From NCBI GenBank assembly GCA_002685815.1, contig NYYM01000015.1:1-5819 (forward strand): a stretch of 5,819 nucleotides of DNA, written 5' to 3'. A model generated the notes under the pieces. That model saw nothing but the letters and a program-made list of their open reading frames with translations, searched no databases and was not told the origin of the DNA. The stretch is from Dehalococcoidales bacterium. Lineage in GTDB: Bacteria; Chloroflexota; Dehalococcoidia; Dehalococcoidales; UBA2162. Both the position numbers and the translations under genes were made by a program. The stretch's first letter is position 1. The number at the start of each line of letters is the position of its first letter. This document shows, piece by piece, positions 1 to 5,819 of the stretch.

Positions 1-525
1 ATCTGCGGAGGCTACCAGATGCTGGGACGATACATTAACGACCCGGAGCAGGTAGAATCAACAATTCCGCGGCAGCCGGGACTGGAACTCTTGCCCATAA
101 CCACCACCTTCCTGGCGACCAAAGAAACCCACCAGGTAAAGGGCGAGGTAGTGTCTGCCCGAGGACTGCTGGCCGAAACCAAGGGGGTCAGCTTTGAAGG
201 CTATGAAATTCATATGGGCCGGACAGAAAATGATGAAGAAGGAACTGCTTTCTGCCTGAACGAGCGTTCGGGTGAGCCCTGTGGCGTGTCCGATGGCTAC
301 CTGGATTCCAGCGGTCGTGTTCTGGGCACTTACGTCCACGGGCTGTTCGGCAATCAGGAACTGCGGAGGGCCGTGCTGAGACGGATTGCCCAGACCAAGG
401 AAGAGAGCCTCGACTTCAACGATGAAGAGCGAGAGGACGAGTACGACCAGCTGGCCGACCATATCCGGAGGAACCTGGACATGGACCTCGTCTATGCCAT
501 AGCCGGATTAGAGAGGAAAAAATAG
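1..525 (+). CDS. cobQ: Cobyric acid synthase, C-terminal part (glutamine amidotransferase domain), 5' truncated by window edge
   Basis: Cobyric acid synthase uses glutamine and ATP to amidate four carboxyl side chains (b, d, e, g) of adenosylcobyrinic acid a,c-diamide, a late cytoplasmic step of cobalamin synthesis. Only the last 174 residues are visible; the reading frame is open from base 1, so the ATG at 19 is internal and not the start. The fragment begins at the class I glutamine amidotransferase nucleophile elbow: ICGGYQMLG, with the catalytic Cys as the second visible residue. It continues with the CobQ/CobB-type motif GYEIHMG (visible residues 67-73) and the catalytic-His motif TYVHGLF (110-116, His113). 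It ends with the YDQLADHIRRNLD tail seen in this family. ICGGYQ favours CobQ over the related cobyrinate a,c-diamide synthase CobB/CbiA. The N-terminal dethiobiotin-synthetase-like ATP-binding domain lies outside the window. The stop is TAG at 523-525. Recognition is from motifs and is firm. Confidence 0.95.
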   Translation: MCGGYQMLGRYINDPEQVESTIPRQPGLELLPITTTFLATKETHQVKGEVVSARGLLAETKGVSFEGYEIHMGRTENDEEGTAFCLNERSGEPCGVSDGYLDSSGRVLGTYVHGLFGNQELRRAVLRRIAQTKEESLDFNDEEREDEYDQLADHIRRNLDMDLVYAIAGLERKK

Positions 526-571
526 GTAGCCGAAGGGTGAAGCTGTCCAGAGTCCCTATTCCTCAATTAAC

Positions 572-577
572 AGGTGA
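572..577 (+). promoter_or_regulatory. Ribosome binding site for the precorrin-2 dehydrogenase gene
   Basis: AGGTGA is a six-base match to the 16S anti-Shine-Dalgarno end, nine bases before the ATG at 587. It supports 587 as the start: an in-frame TGA at 575-577 rules out anything further upstream. An out-of-frame ATG at 579 is only one base from this site and too close to use it. Confidence 0.6.
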
Positions 578-586
578 AATGTCCAG

Positions 587-1255
587 ATGAAAGATAAGAA
601 GCCAAATAACATCTACTATCCAATCTCACTGAACGTAAGAGGCAGAAAGTGCAGCGTGGTGGGCGGAGGACAGGTGGCCCTGCGTAAAGTAGATACGCTA
701 CTGGAACACGGGGCCGATGTCCAGGTTATCAGCCCCGACCTCTGCACGGAGCTTGTCAGTCTGGCCGAGAGGAAAGAAATAGACACTGTCACCAGAGAAT
801 ACCGGCCTGGGGACCTGAAAGATGCTTTTGTTGCCATTGTTGCTACGGATAATAGTAAAATAAACCGACAGATAGCCGCGGAGGCACGCGAGCAGAATGT
901 GCTGGTAAACGTAGTGGACGATGCCGACAATTCCGATTTCATCGCCCCATCATATCTGCGGCGGGGGGGGATTTCTATCGCCATCTCCACCTCGGGAGAA
1001 AGCCCGGCCCTGGCCCGGAAACTCCGCACCATGTTGGAAAAGGACTTCGGCGATGAATACGGTCGGCTGTCTGTCCTGATTGGCCAGGTGCGAGCCAAAG
1101 CCAGGCAGCAGAACATCAGGGTTTCCGGTGATGGCTGGCAGGAAGCCCTCGACCTTGAGGTGCTTCTCGGAATGCTGAAGAAGGACGGGGAAGAAAAGGT
1201 CGAAGCTACTCTACTGGATAGTCTGAAAACGAGACGGCAGCAAACAAAGGATTAA
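587..1255 (+). CDS. sirC: Precorrin-2 dehydrogenase (SirC / CysG N-terminal / Met8p family)
   Basis: This enzyme oxidises precorrin-2 to sirohydrochlorin with NAD+, the branch point to siroheme, anaerobic cobalamin (cobalt-first) and other modified tetrapyrroles. The 222-residue protein starts with an N-terminal Rossmann fold: VVGGGQVALRK (24-34) is the dinucleotide-binding loop, and VAIVATDN (82-89) closes the sheet. NVVDD (108-112) carries the Asp that family members such as CysG use for dehydrogenation. DFIAPSYL and AISTSGESPALARKLR (132-147) are the conserved dimerisation/substrate region. The length fits stand-alone SirC-type proteins; there is no methyltransferase domain, since that activity sits in the downstream cobA-hemD fusion. 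The last ~25 residues are charged and poorly conserved. Whether it also chelates metal (Met8p does, SirC does not) cannot be told from the sequence. It lies 61 bases after cobQ and 41 bases before hemC. A run of eight G sits inside the gene at 963-970, encoding part of RRGG. Confidence 0.93.
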   Translation: MKDKKPNNIYYPISLNVRGRKCSVVGGGQVALRKVDTLLEHGADVQVISPDLCTELVSLAERKEIDTVTREYRPGDLKDAFVAIVATDNSKINRQIAAEAREQNVLVNVVDDADNSDFIAPSYLRRGGISIAISTSGESPALARKLRTMLEKDFGDEYGRLSVLIGQVRAKARQQNIRVSGDGWQEALDLEVLLGMLKKDGEEKVEATLLDSLKTRRQQTKD

Positions 1256-1260
1256 ACAGA

Positions 1261-1276
1261 GCGAGTGAATACTCGT
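1261..1276 (+). repeat. Small inverted repeat (possible hairpin) between sirC and hemC
   Basis: CGAGT (1262-1266) and ACTCG (1271-1275) are perfect inverted copies around the four-base loop GAAT, extendable by one G-U pair (1261/1276). It lies in the 41-base gap, 20 bases before the hemC start. There is no T-tract, so it is not an intrinsic terminator. It could affect mRNA stability or hemC translation, or be chance: a five-pair stem is weak evidence. Confidence 0.3.
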
Positions 1277-1296
1277 AGCGGACACGGGAAAATAAG

Positions 1297-2229
1297 ATGA
1301 GCAGGAAGATTATCGTTGGTTCCAGAGGCAGCAAGCTGGCCCTGATTCAGACTGAGTCCGTGGTGGCTTTGATTAGAGAAGCCAATCCTGACATCGAGAT
1401 AACCATCAGCCAAATAGTAACCGGGGGTGACAGGGACCAGAATACCCCTCTGGAGCAAGTAGCCGGCACGGGTTTCTTTATCACGGAGATAGAAGAAGCC
1501 CTGCTGGATGGCCGAATTGACCTGGCCGTGCATAGCCTGAAGGATATGCCGAGCCAGATTCCCGATGGACTGTCACTGGAGGCGACACCCCGAAGGCTTG
1601 ACCCACGAGATGTGCTGATCACAAGAGGCAAAACACTGGACGAGCTGGCTCCGGGAGGCAGGATAGGCACCAGTAGCTCCAGGCGAACAGCTCAACTGGC
1701 CGCCTGCCGTCCTGACCTGGAGGCAGCCGGTATCAGGGGAAATGTTGATACCCGAATGAATAAAGTAACCAGCGGCGACTATGACGGTCTGATTTCAGCT
1801 GCGGCGGCTCTGACACGGCTCAGCTGGGAGGACAGGATAACCGAATACCTGCCAGTGGAACATTTTCTTCCGGCCGTTGGCCAAGGAGCTCTGGCCGTTG
1901 AGACCCGCTCGAATGACGAGGAGATCAGGGCAATTCTGACCCCGCTGAACCACCTGCCCACCTGGCAGAGCATTACGGCCGAGCGGGCTTTTCTCCGTAC
2001 TTTGGGGGGTGGTTGCCAGGCGCCAATCGCAGCTCTGGGCACGGTTGAAGGCGCCACCTTGCATCTTGACGGTATGGTAGTAGACGTCACCAAAAATATA
2101 ACATTTCGAGGCACCGAGGAAGGAAGTACCTCATCAGCCGAGGAGATCGGCCTGAAACTGGCTGAAAGACTCCTGGCTGACGGAGCGGCCGAATTCTTGT
2201 TCGGGCAAGGAGAAAATGAAGAACGGTAA
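1297..2229 (+). CDS. hemC: Hydroxymethylbilane synthase (porphobilinogen deaminase)
   Basis: HemC joins four porphobilinogen molecules head to tail into the linear tetrapyrrole hydroxymethylbilane, using a covalent dipyrromethane cofactor. The 310-residue protein has the full set of family motifs in order. They are IIVGSRGSKLALIQ (5-18), IDLAVHSLKDMP (74-85, with catalytic Asp83), GTSSSRRTAQL (124-134, with cofactor/substrate-binding Arg129 and Arg130), IRGNVDTRMNKV (147-158), AVGQGALAVETR (193-204), and ERAFLRTLGGGCQAPIA (229-245). In the last of these, Cys240 is the expected cofactor attachment site. The length matches the family (about 300-320). The start at ATG 1297 gives the usual short N-terminus; its Shine-Dalgarno site is weak (GGGA at 1286-1289). 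The 3' end overlaps the next gene by 14 bases in another frame, which suggests translational coupling. No hemA lies directly upstream, although that is the common neighbour in many bacteria. Confidence 0.97.
   Translation: MSRKIIVGSRGSKLALIQTESVVALIREANPDIEITISQIVTGGDRDQNTPLEQVAGTGFFITEIEEALLDGRIDLAVHSLKDMPSQIPDGLSLEATPRRLDPRDVLITRGKTLDELAPGGRIGTSSSRRTAQLAACRPDLEAAGIRGNVDTRMNKVTSGDYDGLISAAAALTRLSWEDRITEYLPVEHFLPAVGQGALAVETRSNDEEIRAILTPLNHLPTWQSITAERAFLRTLGGGCQAPIAALGTVEGATLHLDGMVVDVTKNITFRGTEEGSTSSAEEIGLKLAERLLADGAAEFLFGQGENEER
2207..2212 (+). promoter_or_regulatory. Ribosome binding site of cobA-hemD, inside the end of hemC
   Basis: AAGGAG lies within the last codons of hemC, with only three bases before the ATG at 2216. 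The spacing is short, but the match is good. The site, together with the 14-base gene overlap, supports the start at 2216 and coupled translation. The SUMT N-terminus ([11 protein letters not shown]) begins just six codons into the protein, so no later start is plausible. Confidence 0.55.
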
Positions 2230-3748
2230 GGTGTATCTAGTGGGAGCCGGGCCGGGTGACCCAGACTTAATCTCAGTGAAAGGCATCAACTGCCTGAAGA
2301 AGGCTGACGTCGTCTTTTACGACCGCCTGCTGAACGAACGTCTACTTAACGCGGCCCCCGCCGAAGCGGAAAGGATAGATGTGGGCAAGGTCGCCGGTAA
2401 GCACACCAAACCTCAGGATGAGATAAACAGGCTGCTCGCAGTCAAGGCCAGGGAAGGCAAAACGGTGGTACGGCTCAAAGGGGGCGACCCCTTTGTCCTG
2501 GGCAGAGGAGGCGAAGAGGGCGAGTTTCTAAAGCAAAATTCCATTCTTTTTGAAGTGATACCGGGAATAACCTCGGCCATTGCCGTGCCGGCTTACGCCG
2601 GTATTCCGGTTACTCACCGGGGGGTGTCTTCATCTTTTGCCGTTATTACCGGTCACGAAGATCCCAGCAAGGCGACCTCAAGTATTAACTGGGAAAAACT
2701 GGCCACCGGGGTGGATACCCTTATCTTCCTGATGGGGATGGGCAATCTGGAGGAAATAGTAGCCAGGCTGGTGGAACAAGGCAGACCGGTGACCACGCCG
2801 GCAGCGGTGATTCAGGACGGCACCCGCCCGGAGCAGGTAACGGTCAGCAGCAGCCTGGAGAATATCGTCAGCCGGGCACAGGAGCGTCACCTGGTTTCCC
2901 CGGCGATTATCGTTATCGGAGAAGTTGCCGGATTAAGGGACAGGCTAAGCTGGTTCGAGAACCGGCCTCTCTTCGGCAAGCGTATTCTGGTTACCCGTGC
3001 GGCCCACCAAGCCAGTGCCCTAAGCCAACTTCTCAGCGAGGGCGGAGCTCAGACGACAGAGTTGCCGGCCATTGAGATCCGACCCGTTGACGACCCGAAG
3101 GAATTAGACAGGGCCATCTTGAATCTTAAGGAGTACCACTGGATAATCTTTACCAGCGCGAATAGTGTTGCCGCTTTCTGGCAACGACTGGGTGAGCTAA
3201 AGCAGGACAGCCGCGCCCTGACCGGGCTGAAAATCGGGGCTGTCGGGCCGGCCACTGCCAAGTCGCTGGAGCCCAGAGGCATAATCGCTGATTTTGTTCC
3301 GAAAGTCTATTCCAGCCAGGGCATCGTTGAGGGGCTTGAAAAACTGGATATCGACGGGCAGCGGTTCTTGCTGCCCCGGGTCGACATAGCCGACCAAGCC
3401 CTGATGGAAGGGATAGAGCGGCTGGGCGCCTCCGCGGATGAGGTACCCGTTTACCGGACGGTCCCGGCCACCGAAGCCATGACCCGGGCCAAAGAACTGC
3501 TGCTGGTTGGAGAAATCGATGCGATCACCTTCACCAGTTCTTCAACGGTATCCAACCTTGTAGCGGCCTTTGGGGAACACCCGGTCTTAACAGACGGGAC
3601 TAAGGTCGCCTGCATCGGACCTAAAACAGCCGAAACGGCCGTCAAAGCCGGACTAAAGGTAGACATTATGGCTTCAGAACAGACCATCCCCTCCCTGGTC
3701 ACGGCCCTCGAAGATTTTTTTACGAAAACCGAAGAAAGGAGACTTTAA
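2216..3748 (+). CDS. cobA-hemD: Bifunctional uroporphyrinogen-III C-methyltransferase / uroporphyrinogen-III synthase (CobA-HemD fusion)
   Basis: A 510-residue two-domain protein. Residues 1 to about 243 are S-adenosylmethionine uroporphyrinogen-III methyltransferase (SUMT), which methylates C2 and C7 to give precorrin-2. Its motifs are [15 protein letters not shown] (6-20), [16 protein letters not shown] (86-101), [18 protein letters not shown] (114-131), [11 protein letters not shown] (171-181) and [10 protein letters not shown] (198-207). After a short linker (about 244-253), residues 254-505 are uroporphyrinogen-III synthase, which closes hydroxymethylbilane with inversion of ring D. Its motifs are GKRILVTRA (254-262), IIFTSANSV (310-318), GAVGPATA (341-348), DEVPVYRT (408-415), [10 protein letters not shown] (439-448) and CIGPKTA (466-472). 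The SUMT half acts directly on the product of the HemD half, so the fusion joins consecutive steps and commits flux to precorrin-2. Such fusions are known in Clostridia and several other anaerobic lineages. The stop shares a base with the hemB start (TAATG). Assignment is firm for both halves. Confidence 0.96.
   Translation: MKNGKVYLVGAGPGDPDLISVKGINCLKKADVVFYDRLLNERLLNAAPAEAERIDVGKVAGKHTKPQDEINRLLAVKAREGKTVVRLKGGDPFVLGRGGEEGEFLKQNSILFEVIPGITSAIAVPAYAGIPVTHRGVSSSFAVITGHEDPSKATSSINWEKLATGVDTLIFLMGMGNLEEIVARLVEQGRPVTTPAAVIQDGTRPEQVTVSSSLENIVSRAQERHLVSPAIIVIGEVAGLRDRLSWFENRPLFGKRILVTRAAHQASALSQLLSEGGAQTTELPAIEIRPVDDPKELDRAILNLKEYHWIIFTSANSVAAFWQRLGELKQDSRALTGLKIGAVGPATAKSLEPRGIIADFVPKVYSSQGIVEGLEKLDIDGQRFLLPRVDIADQALMEGIERLGASADEVPVYRTVPATEAMTRAKELLLVGEIDAITFTSSSTVSNLVAAFGEHPVLTDGTKVACIGPKTAETAVKAGLKVDIMASEQTIPSLVTALEDFFTKTEERRL
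3735..3741 (+). promoter_or_regulatory. Ribosome binding site for hemB
   Basis: AAAGGAG, six bases before the ATG at 3748, is a near-ideal site placed inside the last codons of cobA-hemD. With the TAATG stop/start overlap it fixes the hemB start and points to translational coupling. Confidence 0.7.
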
Positions 3749-4728
3749 TGGCAGCCTTTCCTCAGTTACGATTACGCCGTTTGAGGCGGACAGAGACGTT
3801 AAGGGCCCTGATCCGTGAAACCCAACTTAATGTTAGCGACCTCATCTATCCGATGTTCGTCGTTGAAGGAGAGGGGATAAAAGAAGAAATATCCTCGATG
3901 CCGGGTATCTCCCGTCATTCACCCGACCGCCTGAAAGAAGAGATTGAAGAAATAGCCGGACTAAAGATTCCGGCGGTGCTTCTCTTTGGCATACCCCAAA
4001 ATAAAGATGAGGCCGGCACCTCGGCTTACCAGCCGGACGGAGTTGTCCAGCAGGCCATAAGAGTCATCAAGAACACCGCCCCGGAACTCATCGTGATAAC
4101 CGATGTCTGCCTCTGCGAATACACCAGTCGCGGTCATTGCGGCATTGTTACCAACGGAGAGATCGATAATGATATGACTTTACCCTTGCTGGCTGAGATG
4201 TCGATAAGCCACATTGAAGCCGGGGCCGACATCATTGCCCCCTCGGATATGATGGACGGACGGGTAGGGACAATCAGGGAGGCGCTGGACGAAAAGGGCT
4301 TTCAGCATGTCCCTATCCTTTCTTATTCGGCCAAGTACGCCTCCGCTTTCTACGGGCCGTTTCGCGAGGCGGCGGAATCAACTCCCCAGTTTGGGGACCG
4401 CCGTAACTACCAGATGGACCCGCCCAACTTGAGGGAAGCCCTGCGTGAGGCAGAACAGGATATCGACGAGGGAGCCGATATTATCATGGTCAAACCGGCC
4501 CTGGCTTACCTGGATGTGATAAGAGAGATACGCAATACCTTTGACTACCCCCTGGCAGCCTACAATGTAAGTGGTGAGTACGCTATGGTCAAGGCAGCCA
4601 CTCAGCAGGGCTGGTTGGATGAAAAGGGGGTGGTTTTGGAGATTCTCACTGCCATCAAGCGAGCAGGGGCTGATATCATCCTCACCTATCACGCCAAAGA
4701 TGCAGCCAAGTGGCTGAAAGAGGAATAA
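3748..4728 (+). CDS. hemB: Delta-aminolevulinic acid dehydratase (porphobilinogen synthase)
   Basis: HemB condenses two 5-aminolevulinate molecules into porphobilinogen in the cytoplasm. The 326-residue protein has the usual length and all family landmarks. [18 protein letters not shown] (8-25) is the N-terminal arm and SMPGISRHS (50-58) follows. The cysteine motif [14 protein letters not shown] (119-132) has Cys121, Cys123 and Cys131, the three ligands of the zinc-dependent class; magnesium-type enzymes replace these with Asp/Ala. [11 protein letters not shown] (164-174) comes next. [15 protein letters not shown] (192-206) carries Schiff-base Lys196, and [12 protein letters not shown] (214-225) is the active-site lid. 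[12 protein letters not shown] (245-256) holds the second Schiff-base Lys249, followed by [13 protein letters not shown] (272-284). The start overlaps the cobA-hemD stop by one base and the gene lies nine bases before hemL. Nothing is missing or frameshifted. Confidence 0.97.
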   Translation: MAAFPQLRLRRLRRTETLRALIRETQLNVSDLIYPMFVVEGEGIKEEISSMPGISRHSPDRLKEEIEEIAGLKIPAVLLFGIPQNKDEAGTSAYQPDGVVQQAIRVIKNTAPELIVITDVCLCEYTSRGHCGIVTNGEIDNDMTLPLLAEMSISHIEAGADIIAPSDMMDGRVGTIREALDEKGFQHVPILSYSAKYASAFYGPFREAAESTPQFGDRRNYQMDPPNLREALREAEQDIDEGADIIMVKPALAYLDVIREIRNTFDYPLAAYNVSGEYAMVKAATQQGWLDEKGVVLEILTAIKRAGADIILTYHAKDAAKWLKEE

Positions 4729-4732
4729 GGGG
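4727..4732 (+). promoter_or_regulatory. Ribosome binding site for hemL
   Basis: AAGGGG overlaps the hemB stop codon and stands five bases before the ATG at 4738. It is a moderate match; it supports that start, which gives the usual short HemL N-terminus ahead of the [12 protein letters not shown] motif. Confidence 0.5.
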
Positions 4733-4737
4733 TACCG

Positions 4738-5819
4738 ATGAATTTCAATAACTCTGAAAATCTTTTCCAGGAAGCCCAGCAGTATCTGCCGGGGGGAGTG
4801 GATAGCCCGGTAAGGGCCTTCAAAGCGGTGGGGGGGAGGCCGCCTTTCATGGCCCGGGGGCAGGCCTCCCGAATCTACGACGCGGACGACAACGAGTTCA
4901 TCGACTACGTTTGTTCTTGGGGCCCTTTGATTCTGGGTCACGCCCATCCCCAAGTGGTCGAAGCCTTGAAAACAGTTGCCGAAAGGGGTATCAGTTTCGG
5001 GGCTCCCACCGAGCTGGAGGTGACCCTGGCCAAAATGGTCTCGTCGGCCATACCTTCTATCGAGATGGTAAGATTTGTCAATTCCGGCACTGAAGCCACC
5101 ATGACGGCCCTGCGCCTGGCCCGGGCTTTCACTGGTCGGAGCAAGATAATAAAATTCATCGGCGGATACCACGGTCACGCTGACGGGCTGCTGGTGAAAG
5201 CCGGTTCCGGTCTGGCAACTCTGAGCCTGCCGGATTCTCCGGGAGTGCCGGAGAGTTACGCTCAAAATACCCTGGTGGCGCCCTACAATGATTCCGAGGC
5301 AGTCGCCCGGTTTCTTGAGACCTATCTGGGAGAGATAGCAGCCGTCATAGTTGAGCCAATTGCAGCCAACATGGGTGTCGTGCCTCCCCAGCCCGGTTTT
5401 CTGGGCAAACTTCGCAGTCTGACCGACGATCATGGGGCTTTGCTCATCTTTGATGAGGTAATCAGCGGTTTCCGGGTGGCTTACGGAGGGGCCCAATCCG
5501 TTCTTGGGGTTACTCCCGACCTGACTTGCCTGGGCAAAATCATCGGCGGCGGGCTTCCGGTAGGCGCCTACGGAGGCAAAAGGGAGATTATGGAGATGAT
5601 GGCTCCCATCGGCCCCGTCTATCAGGCGGGTACCCTTTCCGGCAATCCACTGGCGATGACAGCCGGAATAGAGACCCTCAAGGTTTTGGGGCAACCAAGC
5701 GTCTACGAAAAGCTAGAAAAGTCAGCCTCCCTTCTGGAATCAGGCATCTCCGAGGCAGCCACTTCACTGAACCTAAAACTCAGTATTTCCCGCTTTGCCT
5801 CGTTGCTGACTATCTTTTT
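4738..5819 (+). CDS. hemL: Glutamate-1-semialdehyde 2,1-aminomutase, 3' truncated by window edge
   Basis: HemL is a pyridoxal-phosphate (or pyridoxamine-phosphate) enzyme of the class III aminotransferase fold. It isomerises glutamate-1-semialdehyde to 5-aminolevulinate, the last step of the C5 pathway. The frame stays open from the ATG at 4738 to the window end, giving 360 residues; the family is usually about 425-430, so some 65-70 C-terminal residues are missing. Visible motifs are [13 protein letters not shown] (16-28), the cofactor-phosphate region [16 protein letters not shown] (114-129), and [17 protein letters not shown] (142-158). Further on are [12 protein letters not shown] (206-217), FDEVISGFR (238-246, with Asp239 contacting the cofactor ring nitrogen), [16 protein letters not shown] (265-280, with Schiff-base Lys267) and [11 protein letters not shown] (297-307). 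The NSGTEA, GAGSG-type and TLSGNP motifs separate it from ornithine-type class III aminotransferases. It is the last visible gene of the operon; its presence means ALA is made by the C5 route, which needs a hemA elsewhere. Confidence 0.96.
   Translation, partial: MNFNNSENLFQEAQQYLPGGVDSPVRAFKAVGGRPPFMARGQASRIYDADDNEFIDYVCSWGPLILGHAHPQVVEALKTVAERGISFGAPTELEVTLAKMVSSAIPSIEMVRFVNSGTEATMTALRLARAFTGRSKIIKFIGGYHGHADGLLVKAGSGLATLSLPDSPGVPESYAQNTLVAPYNDSEAVARFLETYLGEIAAVIVEPIAANMGVVPPQPGFLGKLRSLTDDHGALLIFDEVISGFRVAYGGAQSVLGVTPDLTCLGKIIGGGLPVGAYGGKREIMEMMAPIGPVYQAGTLSGNPLAMTAGIETLKVLGQPSVYEKLEKSASLLESGISEAATSLNLKLSISRFASLLTIF

Noticed and set aside
19..21. ATG at 19 as the start of a short separate gene
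   Set aside because: The same frame is open from base 1 and encodes the conserved ICGGYQ nucleophile motif directly before it, so this Met is internal to a cobQ cut by the window edge.
58..462. Minus-strand open frame opposite cobQ
   Set aside because: It is antisense to the conserved glutamine amidotransferase domain and shows no family features.
521..560. Inverted repeat AATAGG / CCTATT spanning the cobQ stop, considered as a terminator after cobQ
   Set aside because: The stem is only six pairs, partly A-T, with a 28-base loop that does not pair well and no following T-tract. It is too weak to call a terminator.
526..586. Possible promoter or cobalamin riboswitch in the gap between cobQ and sirC
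   Set aside because: Sixty-one bases are far too few for a cobalamin riboswitch, no B12-box-like sequence is seen, and no convincing -35/-10 pair is present.
579..590. Tiny out-of-frame ORF (ATG TCC AGA TGA) whose stop overlaps the sirC start, as a leader peptide
   Set aside because: It is three codons long, its ATG is one base from the Shine-Dalgarno sequence, and such an overlap easily arises by chance.
4378..5694. Long open frame on the minus strand (438 codons) opposite the end of hemB and most of hemL
   Set aside because: It is fully antisense to two well-conserved genes whose motifs are intact. The translation shows no recognisable domain and has the odd His/Gln/Gly-rich make-up of a shadow frame. 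Its length comes from the codon bias of the sense genes.

Overview
The window holds one co-directional (+ strand) tetrapyrrole biosynthesis cluster that covers almost the whole window. The order is cobQ (3' part only), a precorrin-2 dehydrogenase gene (sirC/cysG N-domain type), hemC, a cobA-hemD fusion, hemB, and hemL (5' part only, running off the right edge). There is no gene on the minus strand, no RNA gene, no mobile element and no CRISPR array that I can support. No stretch without a gene exceeds 61 bases.

Together the genes make a nearly complete route from glutamate-1-semialdehyde to sirohydrochlorin. HemL makes 5-aminolevulinate, HemB makes porphobilinogen, HemC makes hydroxymethylbilane, the HemD half makes uroporphyrinogen III, the CobA half makes precorrin-2, and the dehydrogenase makes sirohydrochlorin. 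Gene order runs roughly opposite to reaction order. CobQ, upstream, acts late in cobalamin synthesis (amidation of the corrin side chains), so the likely main product is a corrinoid. Siroheme, or heme through the siroheme route, is also possible. The C5-pathway gene hemA (glutamyl-tRNA reductase), often found between the sirC-type gene and hemC in related clusters, is not in this window.

Spacing suggests a single transcript from at least sirC to hemL: gaps of 41 and 9 bases, and overlaps of 14 bases and 1 base. The 61-base gap between cobQ and sirC is the only likely place for a transcription boundary, but no convincing terminator or promoter is visible there.

The organism is a bacterium of moderate GC, probably anaerobic. 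A cobA-hemD fusion followed by hemB and hemL, next to cobalamin genes, is typical of Firmicutes (Clostridia), Chloroflexota (including Dehalococcoidia) and some Deltaproteobacteria-like lineages. The general look of the proteins makes me lean to a Chloroflexota/Dehalococcoidia-type or clostridial anaerobe, but this is an impression and not a placement. I found no undescribed system here; this is an ordinary, well-conserved metabolic operon with a few small points worth checking.
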